DNA of 7,781 nt. It comes from Thermodesulfovibrio sp. GTDB lineage: Bacteria; Nitrospirota; Thermodesulfovibrionia; Thermodesulfovibrionales; JdFR-85. Positions 1 through 5,023 of this stretch are shown here, in pieces. Numbering within the stretch: position 1 is the stretch's first letter; the number at the start of each line of letters is the position of its first letter. The notes under the pieces are model-generated. The model had not been told where the DNA came from, did no database searches, and saw nothing but the letters and a program-made list of their open reading frames with translations. The stretch lies in assembly GCA_027016675.1 (NCBI GenBank), contig JALUSH010000235.1, positions 1 to 7,781 on the forward strand, in the 5' to 3' direction. The position numbers and the translations under genes were made by a program.

Positions 1-21
1 CGAATCCCCCCTTCGGCACCA
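1..21 (+). tRNA. 3' end of a tRNA, probably tRNA-Leu (5' part outside window)
   Basis: The first bases read as the 3' end of a tRNA. They are the end of the T-loop (CGAAT, 1-5), the 3' strand of the T-stem (CCCCC, 6-10), the 7-nt 3' acceptor strand (CTTCGGC, 11-17), discriminator A (18) and an encoded CCA (19-21). The predicted 5' acceptor strand is therefore GCCGAAG. That strand with discriminator A matches bacterial tRNA-Leu genes such as E. coli leuX, so leucine is the likely identity. The anticodon lies outside the window, so the isotype is inferred and the tRNA class itself is well supported. The tRNA ends 53 nt before dgt on the same strand. Confidence 0.85.
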
Positions 22-74
22 TACGTAACGGTTCTGTTAGCCATTATTAACCTATCACCTTTAATATCCAGTCT

Positions 75-1115
75 ATGACAAAGACCATCCGAAAACAGAC
101 CGAAGAGATAGAAGAGAGGATACTACATCCCAGGGCAAAAAAAAGCTCTCAAAGCAAGGGCAGACTTATCCCTGAGAAAGAAGGAACCGTAAGAACCTGT
201 TTTCAGCGCGACCGGGATAGAATCATACACTCCAAGGCATTCAGACGACTCAAACACAAAACCCAGGTATTTCTCGCCCCAAAGGGTGACCATTACCGCA
301 CACGCCTGACCCATGTGCTGGAGGTCTCACAGATTGCCCGCACAATCTCAAGGGCACTAAGGCTTAACGAGGACCTTACCGAGGCCATTGCACTGGGGCA
401 CGACCTTGGGCATACACCCTTTGGACATGCAGGTGAGGCTGTGTTGAGGGAAATCCATCCAGGTGGTTTCGATCATTACAAGCAGAGTCTCAGGGTAGTG
501 GACAGCCTGGAAAGGGACGGCAGGGGACTGAACCTTACCTATGAGGTAAGAAACGGCATTGTTACCCACTCAAAAGGGAAAGGTGAAATAATCCCTTCAG
601 ACCGTTCAGGCCTTGCAGAGACCCTGGAAGGTCAGGTTGTAAGGGTCTCTGATATTATTGCCTATATAAACCATGATCTTGATGATGCGCTCAGGGCAGG
701 GGTCATTAAAAGAAGCGAGATACCTGCTGAGGTTACAGAGGTTATAGGAAATGAATACTCAAAGAGAATCGATACCATGGTAAAGGATGTCATCTTCTCT
801 ACAATTGAGATAGACTATAAGCATATTAATATGAGCACCACCATATCAGAAGCAATCTACCGGCTCAGGGATTTTCTCTTTGAGAAAGTATATGAAAGTG
901 ACCATATCAAAAGAGAATTCTACAAGGCACGCAAGGTGCTTACTGATCTCTATGAGTACTTCCTTGAACATCTTGAGCTTACCGGCTGCAGAGAAGTCCC
1001 TTCTGACGAGATACAACGTCACAGAATTGTTTGTGATTTCATAGCTGGCATGACAGACAGATTCGCCCTTATGACCTATGAACGAATCTTCATGCCCCAG
1101 GAATGGCAGATTTAG
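75..1115 (+). CDS. dgt: dGTPase-like deoxynucleoside triphosphate triphosphohydrolase (HD domain)
   Basis: Predicted cytosolic HD-superfamily hydrolase of 346 aa, full length for the short dGTPase-like family. Such enzymes split dNTPs, classically dGTP, into deoxynucleoside and triphosphate and help balance dNTP pools. The N-terminal family signature FQRDRDRIIHSKAFRRLKHK (43-62) is intact. The metal-binding HD set is visible: H80 in RLTHVLEV, H109-D110 in LGHDLGHTPFGHAGE, and D193 in VSDIIAYINHDLDD; H113 and H118 are also conserved in the family. The ATG at 75 is the only sensible start: an in-frame stop lies at 48-50 and the signature begins close to the N terminus. No clear Shine-Dalgarno precedes it, which is odd beside the strong sites of the other genes. 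It may be transcribed with the upstream tRNA. Substrate preference (dGTP or broad) cannot be told from sequence. No terminator hairpin is seen after the stop. Confidence 0.95.
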   Translation: MTKTIRKQTEEIEERILHPRAKKSSQSKGRLIPEKEGTVRTCFQRDRDRIIHSKAFRRLKHKTQVFLAPKGDHYRTRLTHVLEVSQIARTISRALRLNEDLTEAIALGHDLGHTPFGHAGEAVLREIHPGGFDHYKQSLRVVDSLERDGRGLNLTYEVRNGIVTHSKGKGEIIPSDRSGLAETLEGQVVRVSDIIAYINHDLDDALRAGVIKRSEIPAEVTEVIGNEYSKRIDTMVKDVIFSTIEIDYKHINMSTTISEAIYRLRDFLFEKVYESDHIKREFYKARKVLTDLYEYFLEHLELTGCREVPSDEIQRHRIVCDFIAGMTDRFALMTYERIFMPQEWQI

Positions 1116-1197
1116 TTTAATCCCAACGCTCTTTTTATTACATGTCACCAAAGCACACCGGAAATTAGCGATAGAAAATCAGTGGATTGAATAATAA

Positions 1198-1334
1198 CAG
1201 GCAATGGGTATAGCCTTTTGAACGGTTTTTGAAAATCACTAAAGGTTCACCAGGAGGGTGAACCTGATTTTCACCTCGGAGGAGGCCATGGATGGCCTAC
1301 GAGAATGATGTGAAAAGGCTATACCTATTGCCTG
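1198..1334. repeat. 137-nt structured inverted-repeat element (MITE-like or structured RNA)
   Basis: The left arm 1198-1219 and right arm 1313-1334 are 22 nt each and complementary at 21 positions, with a G.T pair at the remaining one (plus-strand RNA). Between them are two further hairpins. In the first, GAAAATCA (1231-1238) pairs with TGATTTTC (1265-1272) and encloses a perfect 8-bp stem GGTTCACC/GGTGAACC (1244-1251/1257-1264) with loop AGGAG. In the second, CTCG (1275-1278) pairs with CGAG (1300-1303) around AGGCCAT/ATGGCCT (1283-1289/1292-1298). The fold is thus a long basal stem opening into two branches. It could be a miniature inverted-repeat element, a dispersed genomic repeat, or a structured leader or small RNA ahead of htrA. 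No clear target-site duplication flanks the arms, and I do not recognise a named riboswitch or RNA family. Confidence 0.75.
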
Positions 1335-1342
1335 ACCAGTGA
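1292..1342 (+). CDS. Possible 16-codon small ORF inside the structured element
   Basis: The ATG at 1292 opens a short frame, MAYENDVKRLYLLPDQ, ending at TGA 1340-1342. A strong Shine-Dalgarno-like GGAGGAGG (1278-1285) lies 6 nt upstream, which is why I list it. The codons for KRLYLLP fall on the right arm of the 22-bp basal stem, so translation would compete with the fold. A second ATG at 1288 gives only MDGLRE. It has no recognised homologue, and the purine-rich stretch could simply be part of the RNA or DNA element. A leader peptide is one possibility and chance is the other. Confidence 0.2.
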   Translation: MAYENDVKRLYLLPDQ

Positions 1343-1433
1343 CTCAAAGGGGAAATTCGGGAAAAAGTAACCCTTTTAAATAAAAAACTAAATAAGTTAC
1401 AATATCTTATTATCACTTAAAGGAGGCTTCAGG

Positions 1434-2900
1434 ATGTCAAAAAGAAAGGTTCTTTCAGTTGCTATTATATTCGTTATCATAGGATTAATATTTGGTTTAT
1501 TCATATCATCCAGGTTCAATGTACAGGAGATATCCCTTGCCCAGGATACCGGAATATCCAGGGAAACAACCGATTTTCTTGGCAAACTATCAGCCTCACT
1601 CTCTGAGGTTGCAGAGAAGGTAAAACCCGCGGTTGTAAACATTTCCACTACAAAAACCATCACCCTTCGTCAGACTCCATTTGATGAGTTCTTTAACGAC
1701 CCCTTCTTCAGGAGGTTTTTTGGCCGTGACTTTCCCTTTGGTCATAAAAGAAAATATCGCTCTTCTGCACTCGGCTCCGGGGTAATAGTGACAGATGATG
1801 GTTATATTCTTACAAACAACCATGTAATCAAGGATGCTGATGAAATAAAGGTTATACTGCAGGATAAAAGGGAGTTCAAAGGAAAAGTGATTGGAACTGA
1901 TCCCAAAACAGATCTTGCCGTGATAAAGATTGATGCCACAGGACTGACTGCTTTGAAACTGGGAGACTCTGACAGGCTTCATGTGGGAGAGATAGTTCTT
2001 GCCGTGGGTAACCCCTTTGGACTCAGTCACACTATTACAATGGGAATAGTGAGTGCAGTGGGTAGATCAAAGGTTGGCATTGCTGATTACGAGGATTTTA
2101 TCCAGACTGATGCTGCCATCAATCCTGGCAACTCCGGGGGCGCCCTTGTAAATATAAAAGGAGAACTGGTGGGAATAAACACTGCAATCTTTTCTACCAG
2201 TGGTGGTTATATGGGAATCGGATTTGCCATCCCATCAAATATGGCCAAGGCAGTAATGAAAAGTATTATAAAATATGGAAAGGTCATCAGGGGATGGCTC
2301 GGGGTTACCATACAGGACCTCACCCCTGAGATTGCAGAACACTTTGGTATAAAGGAAGAAAAGGGCTCCCTTGTAACTGATGTGGTAAAGGATAGTCCTG
2401 CTGACAAAGCAGGATTTCGCAGAGGAGACCTTATCATTGAGTTCGATGGCAAGCCTGTAAAGGATTCCACCTCTCTGAGAAATATGGTTGCAAATACACC
2501 TCCTGGAAAGAGGGTCCAGGTAAAGATCATCCGTGAGGGAAAGGAACGGATCCTAAATGTAATCCTTGGGGAGTTCCCTGAAGAAGAAACCATATCTTCT
2601 GCTGCGACAGCAGAGGAAAATGTTCTCAGAGGCGTCCATGTTCAGGAACTCACCCCTGATCTCAGGGAAAGCCTTGGCATACCCGAAAAGGTACAGGGTG
2701 TGGTGGTAACAGGTGTTGAGGAGGAAAGCCCTGCCTATGAGGTTCTGAAGAGAAACGATGTAATTCAGGAAATAAACCGTGAAAGTATAAAGAGTATAAA
2801 GGACTACAAAAAGGTTGTATCAAAGCTGAAAAAGAATGAAAGTGTACTACTTCTTGTTTACAGAGGCGGAGGATATATCTACATAACAATAAAAGAATAG
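1434..2900 (+). CDS. htrA: HtrA/DegP-family periplasmic serine protease with two PDZ domains
   Basis: Predicted 488-aa Do-family protease and chaperone that degrades or holds misfolded envelope proteins. Residues 7-25 form an uncleaved-looking hydrophobic anchor after a short basic N terminus (MSKRKV), so the protein is probably tethered in the inner membrane facing the periplasm. A Phe-rich, LA-loop-like segment (about 82-102) precedes the trypsin-like domain. The catalytic triad is complete: H130 (LTNNHVI), D160 (DPKTDLAVIKI) and S234 (GNSGGALVN). PDZ1 spans about 285-380 (starting near RGWLGVTIQDLTPE) and PDZ2 about 398-486 (RGVHVQELTPDL). Length and order are normal for the family. AAGGAGG lies 7 nt before the ATG. 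The stop codon is 9 bp before the next gene, pointing to one transcript with the dehydrogenase and DUF4416 genes. Whether it matches DegP, DegQ or MucD functionally cannot be decided here. Confidence 0.96.
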   Translation: MSKRKVLSVAIIFVIIGLIFGLFISSRFNVQEISLAQDTGISRETTDFLGKLSASLSEVAEKVKPAVVNISTTKTITLRQTPFDEFFNDPFFRRFFGRDFPFGHKRKYRSSALGSGVIVTDDGYILTNNHVIKDADEIKVILQDKREFKGKVIGTDPKTDLAVIKIDATGLTALKLGDSDRLHVGEIVLAVGNPFGLSHTITMGIVSAVGRSKVGIADYEDFIQTDAAINPGNSGGALVNIKGELVGINTAIFSTSGGYMGIGFAIPSNMAKAVMKSIIKYGKVIRGWLGVTIQDLTPEIAEHFGIKEEKGSLVTDVVKDSPADKAGFRRGDLIIEFDGKPVKDSTSLRNMVANTPPGKRVQVKIIREGKERILNVILGEFPEEETISSAATAEENVLRGVHVQELTPDLRESLGIPEKVQGVVVTGVEEESPAYEVLKRNDVIQEINRESIKSIKDYKKVVSKLKKNESVLLLVYRGGGYIYITIKE

Positions 2901-2904
2901 GAGG
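2899..2904 (+). promoter_or_regulatory. Shine-Dalgarno overlapping the htrA stop; fixes a TTG start
   Basis: AGGAGG at 2899-2904 shares its first two bases with the htrA TAG stop (2898-2900) and lies 5 nt before TTG at 2910. This site, together with the Rossmann motif beginning at residue 4, supports TTG as the true start of the next gene. It also suggests coupled translation. Confidence 0.8.
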
Positions 2905-2909
2905 GCACA

Positions 2910-3776
2910 TTGAGAGCAGGATTTATAGGACTTGGCAGCCTTGGCTCTGTAATGGCCAAACGGCTTATATCCGAAGGTGTTGAGCTTACTCTGTGGAACA
3001 GAACAAAGAAGAAGGCCAGGACAGTTGGTGCCCCTGTGGCAGAGAATCCTGCAAAGCTTGTCTCAGGTGTGGATGTACTTTTCCTGAATCTCTTTGACAG
3101 CAATGCGGTCAGGGATGTTCTGACCCAGAAAAATGGCATACTTACAGCCAATCTCAAGGGCAGGGTCATTGTAGATACCACCACAAACCACTTCAGAGAT
3201 GTGATAGATTTTTACAAACTCATAGAAGACAGGGGGGGAAAATATATCGAGGCCCCTGTGCTTGGCAGCGTAGTGCCTGCATCACTTGGTAAACTGACCA
3301 TCCTTGTAAGTGGCGACAGTGATGCCTATGAGTTTGTGCGGCCTTTGATTATTAAGTTAGGTGAAAAGATATTCTATCTGAAAAAACGAGGGCTTGCATC
3401 GAAGATGAAACTCATCAACAATCTTGTACTTGGCGCCTTCATGACAACCTTATCCGAGGCAATTATAATGGGTGAAAACTCGGGGATAAAAAAGGAAACC
3501 GTTGTTGAAATCCTTGGTTCCGGAGCCGGGAATTCCCTTGTCCTTAATGCAAAAAGGGATAAGATTCTTCAGAATGATTTTTCCACCCAATTCTCTGTAT
3601 CCCTGATTTACAAAGATCTTCACTATCTGCAGGATCTGGCCAGAGAGTTAAAAATACCGCTCTTTATGGGCAGTATCTCTAAAGAACTTTACAGCCTTGC
3701 TGAGGCCAGAGGTCTGGGGCAGGATGATTTCTCTTCGGTCTATAAGGCCATAAAAGATATTTTAAGAAACGAATAA
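2910..3776 (+). CDS. NAD(P)-dependent beta-hydroxyacid dehydrogenase (3-hydroxyisobutyrate dehydrogenase / GLYR-like)
   Basis: Soluble 288-aa enzyme of the 6-phosphogluconate dehydrogenase-like superfamily, full length. It starts at TTG. The Rossmann domain opens at once with GFIGLGSLGS (4-13). The second-strand end WNRT (29-32) resembles the NADPH-preferring NRT/NRS pattern of glyoxylate/succinic semialdehyde reductases. The substrate loop, usually PVSG, reads EAPVLGS (114-120), followed by the family-like GKLTILVSGD (127-136). The C-terminal helical domain carries the catalytic lysine in KLINN (K167, N170, N171) and ends with the family-typical GLGQDDFSSVYK. The family reversibly oxidises short beta-hydroxyacids or reduces glyoxylate and semialdehydes; the substrate here is unknown. 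It lies between htrA and a DUF4416 gene with gaps of 9 bp and 1 bp. Leu for Ser in the substrate loop is unusual and may shift specificity. Confidence 0.9.
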   Translation: MRAGFIGLGSLGSVMAKRLISEGVELTLWNRTKKKARTVGAPVAENPAKLVSGVDVLFLNLFDSNAVRDVLTQKNGILTANLKGRVIVDTTTNHFRDVIDFYKLIEDRGGKYIEAPVLGSVVPASLGKLTILVSGDSDAYEFVRPLIIKLGEKIFYLKKRGLASKMKLINNLVLGAFMTTLSEAIIMGENSGIKKETVVEILGSGAGNSLVLNAKRDKILQNDFSTQFSVSLIYKDLHYLQDLARELKIPLFMGSISKELYSLAEARGLGQDDFSSVYKAIKDILRNE

Positions 3777-3777
3777 G

Positions 3778-4302
3778 ATGGGAACACCTAAAGAGCCTGA
3801 AAAGGCACTGCTCTTTGTAGCTACTCTCTACAACAATGTGGAATACTTTTATAAGGCAAAGGAACTGCTGAAAGAGCAATTTGGAGAAATACTATTTGAA
3901 AGTCCCCAGTGGTTATGGAATCATACTGAATATTATCGAGAAGAGCTTGGCTGGCCCATACAGAGAAGGTTCTTATGTTTTAAATTGATAATAGACCCTT
4001 CCAGGATAATAGATATAAAGCTCTATACCAACACCCTGGAAGAACGGCTATCCCACGATGGAAAACGTCAGATCAATCTTGACCCCGGGTATGTAACACC
4101 ATCCAAGGTGGTACTTGCCACTACCAAAAACTATGCCCATAGAATCTATCTTGGAAAGGGAATTTATGCAGAGGTAACACTGTATTATCGCAAAGGCTCG
4201 TTCAGACCCCATGAGTTTACCTATCGTGATTATCAGAGCCCTGAATACATCGAGATATTCAAAAGGATGAGACGATTTCTCATGGAAACTACACCCAGAT
4301 AG
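3778..4302 (+). CDS. DUF4416 family protein, function unknown
   Basis: A 174-aa protein that I recognise as DUF4416 from its N terminus (MGTPKEPEKALLFVATLYNN), the aromatic block around residues 43-60 (PQWLWNHTEYYREELGWP) and the motif LDPGYV (101-106) followed by SKVVLATTKNYAHRIYLGKG. No signal peptide, membrane segment or metal-binding cysteine cluster is seen, so a soluble cytosolic protein is expected. The many conserved aromatic and charged residues suggest a catalytic or ligand-binding fold, but no activity is known to me. The ATG is 1 nt after the dehydrogenase stop, with only a weak upstream purine stretch, so it is probably translated by coupling. It is the last gene of the htrA run. 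No terminator is visible in the 69 bp before the convergent glutaredoxin-like gene. Confidence 0.85.
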   Translation: MGTPKEPEKALLFVATLYNNVEYFYKAKELLKEQFGEILFESPQWLWNHTEYYREELGWPIQRRFLCFKLIIDPSRIIDIKLYTNTLEERLSHDGKRQINLDPGYVTPSKVVLATTKNYAHRIYLGKGIYAEVTLYYRKGSFRPHEFTYRDYQSPEYIEIFKRMRRFLMETTPR

Positions 4303-4371
4303 GTGGGATTCTTTTACAAACTTTATTAAGTGCAGGAATTCAGTTGCTATAGGATTTGAGTATATTAGTCT

Positions 4372-4629
4372 CTAAGCGAACTTTTTATTTTTTAACTCAT
4401 TAAGTTTTTTAAGTATCTCCTTTCTTTTTATCCTTCCATGGAAGACACTCCCATCCTCCAACTCTATAACTGGCACATCGTATCTGTAAAGTTCATAGAG
4501 TTCATCATCAGAGGTTATATCGATCTTTTCAATATACAGTTGGTATTTTTCCTCCAATCCATTAAGCATCTCCTCTGCAGCAATACAGAGGCTACAGCCC
4601 TCTTTATAATAGAACCTTACTTTTATCAT
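4372..4629 (-). CDS. Glutaredoxin-like thiol-disulfide protein (DUF836/PF05768 type)
   Basis: Small thioredoxin-fold protein: 85 aa from the ATG at 4629, or 89 aa from an ATG at 4641. Numbered from the shorter start, the redox motif is C12-S-L-C15 after strand MIKVRFYYKEG, and the cis-proline that closes the active site is P53 in YDVPVIELEDG. The layout (beta strand, CxxC, helix, IDI strand, VPV strand, C-terminal helix ending in Lys-rich KNKKFA) matches the glutaredoxin-like family with a CxLC motif. A role in cytosolic disulfide exchange is likely; the partner is unknown. I prefer 4629 because a good promoter predicts transcription starting near 4637, downstream of the first ATG, and because homologues usually begin close to the first strand. 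A weak purine run (AAGAGAGAG) precedes the ATG at 4629. It is convergent with the DUF4416 gene. Confidence 0.85.
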   Translation of the reverse strand: MIKVRFYYKEGCSLCIAAEEMLNGLEEKYQLYIEKIDITSDDELYELYRYDVPVIELEDGSVFHGRIKRKEILKKLNELKNKKFA

Positions 4630-4643
4630 CTCTCTCTTCATAT

Positions 4644-4672
4644 ATTATATCAAGACACTACTGTCCGGTAAA
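4644..4672 (-). promoter_or_regulatory. Extended -10 sigma-70-type promoter for the glutaredoxin-like gene
   Basis: Read on the minus strand, TTTACC (-35, 4667-4672) is followed after exactly 17 nt by TATAAT (-10, 4644-4649), preceded by TG one base upstream, i.e. TGATATAAT. The -10 is a perfect match with an extended TGn element, and the -35 has four of six consensus bases. Expected transcription start is about 4637, which leaves almost no leader before the ATG at 4629. Confidence 0.65.
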
Positions 4673-4731
4673 CATTGAAAGTTATAGTAATGGCAAGGGG
4701 TACCGAAGAAAAATAAAACAGTGAGCAGGCA

Positions 4732-4761
4732 CTCTCATGCTGAATTCATTTCAGCATCTCT
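4732..4761 (+). repeat. Palindromic repeat unit 1
   Basis: ATGCTGAA (4737-4744) pairs perfectly with TTCAGCAT (4750-4757) around loop TTCAT. It follows the shared plan of the cluster: TGTCA-like left flank (here TCTCA), 7-8-bp stem, 5-nt loop, stem, TCTC-like right flank. Confidence 0.7.
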
Positions 4762-4786
4762 ATTTAACCTGATAAACAGTCCATAC

Positions 4787-4816
4787 TTGTCACCCTGAAT
4801 TTGTTTCAGGGACTCG
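4787..4816 (+). repeat. Palindromic repeat unit 2
   Basis: CCCTGAA (4793-4799) pairs with TTCAGGG (4805-4811) around loop TTTGT. The left flank is TTGTCA and the right flank ACTCG. It has the same plan as unit 1, with different base pairs in the outer stem. Confidence 0.7.
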
Positions 4817-4841
4817 TTCATGTTCATTCTGACTATAAAGA

Positions 4842-4871
4842 GGAGATGCCGAACTAAATTCGGCATGACAA
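4842..4871 (-). repeat. Palindromic repeat unit 3 (inverted orientation)
   Basis: ATGCCGAA (4846-4853) pairs with TTCGGCAT (4859-4866) around a 5-nt loop. Flanks match the other units only when read on the minus strand: TTGTCA on the left and TCTCC on the right. It is therefore an inverted copy. Confidence 0.7.
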
Positions 4872-4875
4872 GTAA

Positions 4876-4906
4876 CTGTCATTCTGGCGGAAGTCAGAAT
4901 CTGACA
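4876..4906 (+). repeat. Palindromic repeat unit 4
   Basis: TGTC (4877-4880) pairs with GACA (4903-4906), and ATTCTG (4881-4886) pairs with CAGAAT (4895-4900), leaving an 8-nt loop. It is the most diverged in the loop but keeps flanks and symmetry. It abuts unit 3, so the two face each other through shared TGTCA ends. Confidence 0.65.
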
Positions 4907-4976
4907 GGCATATCATGACAAAGATCAGGATTCAGCATAACATCTTTATCGCTGTATATGGGTAACTATAATTACA

Positions 4977-5018
4977 AGCAAAGAGCAGCCCCTTTTCAAA
5001 CCATGAAAAGAGGCTGCA
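4977..5018 (-). terminator. Rho-independent terminator of the fliK-flgD-flgE operon
   Basis: On the minus strand GCAGCCTCTTTTC pairs with GAAAAGGGGCTGC (13 bp, one U.G pair) around a 7-nt loop, and is followed by the T-rich TCTTTGCTT. The hairpin begins only about 6 nt after the flgE stop, and its position and orientation fit the end of the flagellar transcript. The T-tract is interrupted. Coordinates are good to about 1 nt. Confidence 0.85.
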
Positions 5019-5023
5019 GAGGA

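Larger units (their letters stand above)
1116..1433. other. 318-bp intergenic region between dgt and htrA
   Basis: Positions 1116-1197 show nothing recognisable and no terminator for dgt. Positions 1198-1334 hold the structured inverted-repeat element listed separately. Positions 1343-1433 are A/T-rich and should hold the htrA promoter. The best -10 candidate is TACAAT (1398-1403), but no good -35 lies 16-18 nt upstream (TTTAAA at 1375-1380 is the nearest). A strong Shine-Dalgarno AAGGAGG (1420-1426) sits 7 nt before the htrA ATG. The promoter call is weak. Confidence 0.6.
4673..5023. other. Intergenic region between glutaredoxin-like gene and flgE: palindromic repeats and terminator
   Basis: No convincing gene lies here. 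The stretch holds four palindromic units of about 30 bp (4732-4906, listed separately), a degenerate partial unit near 4921-4946 (TTCAGCATAACA resembles half of the consensus) and another possible half unit near 4820-4830 (TTCATTCTGAC). At the right end is the terminator of the flagellar operon. Stops occur in all frames around the repeats. Confidence 0.7.

Noticed and set aside
1..78. Open frame from the window edge ending TGA at 76-78 and overlapping the dgt ATG, like the tail of an upstream gene
   Set aside because: The first 21 bases fit the T-arm, acceptor strand, discriminator and CCA of a tRNA exactly, so the open frame is chance.
1198..1334. Integron attC site or a known riboswitch
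   Set aside because: No GTTRRRY/RYYYAAC core sites lie at the arms, and I could match no conserved core of the cobalamin, TPP, SAM or c-di-GMP riboswitches. Both ideas lack support.
1351..1380. Sigma-E-type stress promoter upstream of htrA, from GGAAATT at 1351
   Set aside because: No GTCTAA-like -10 occurs at the expected distance.
1596..2030. Long antisense open frames over htrA, such as 1596-2030 on the minus strand
   Set aside because: They lie wholly inside a well-conserved gene, lack ribosome-binding sites and show no recognisable domain.
4732..4906. CRISPR array
   Set aside because: The units differ in sequence, one is inverted, and the gaps between them vary from about 4 to 25 bp, so there is no regular repeat-spacer pattern and no cas gene.
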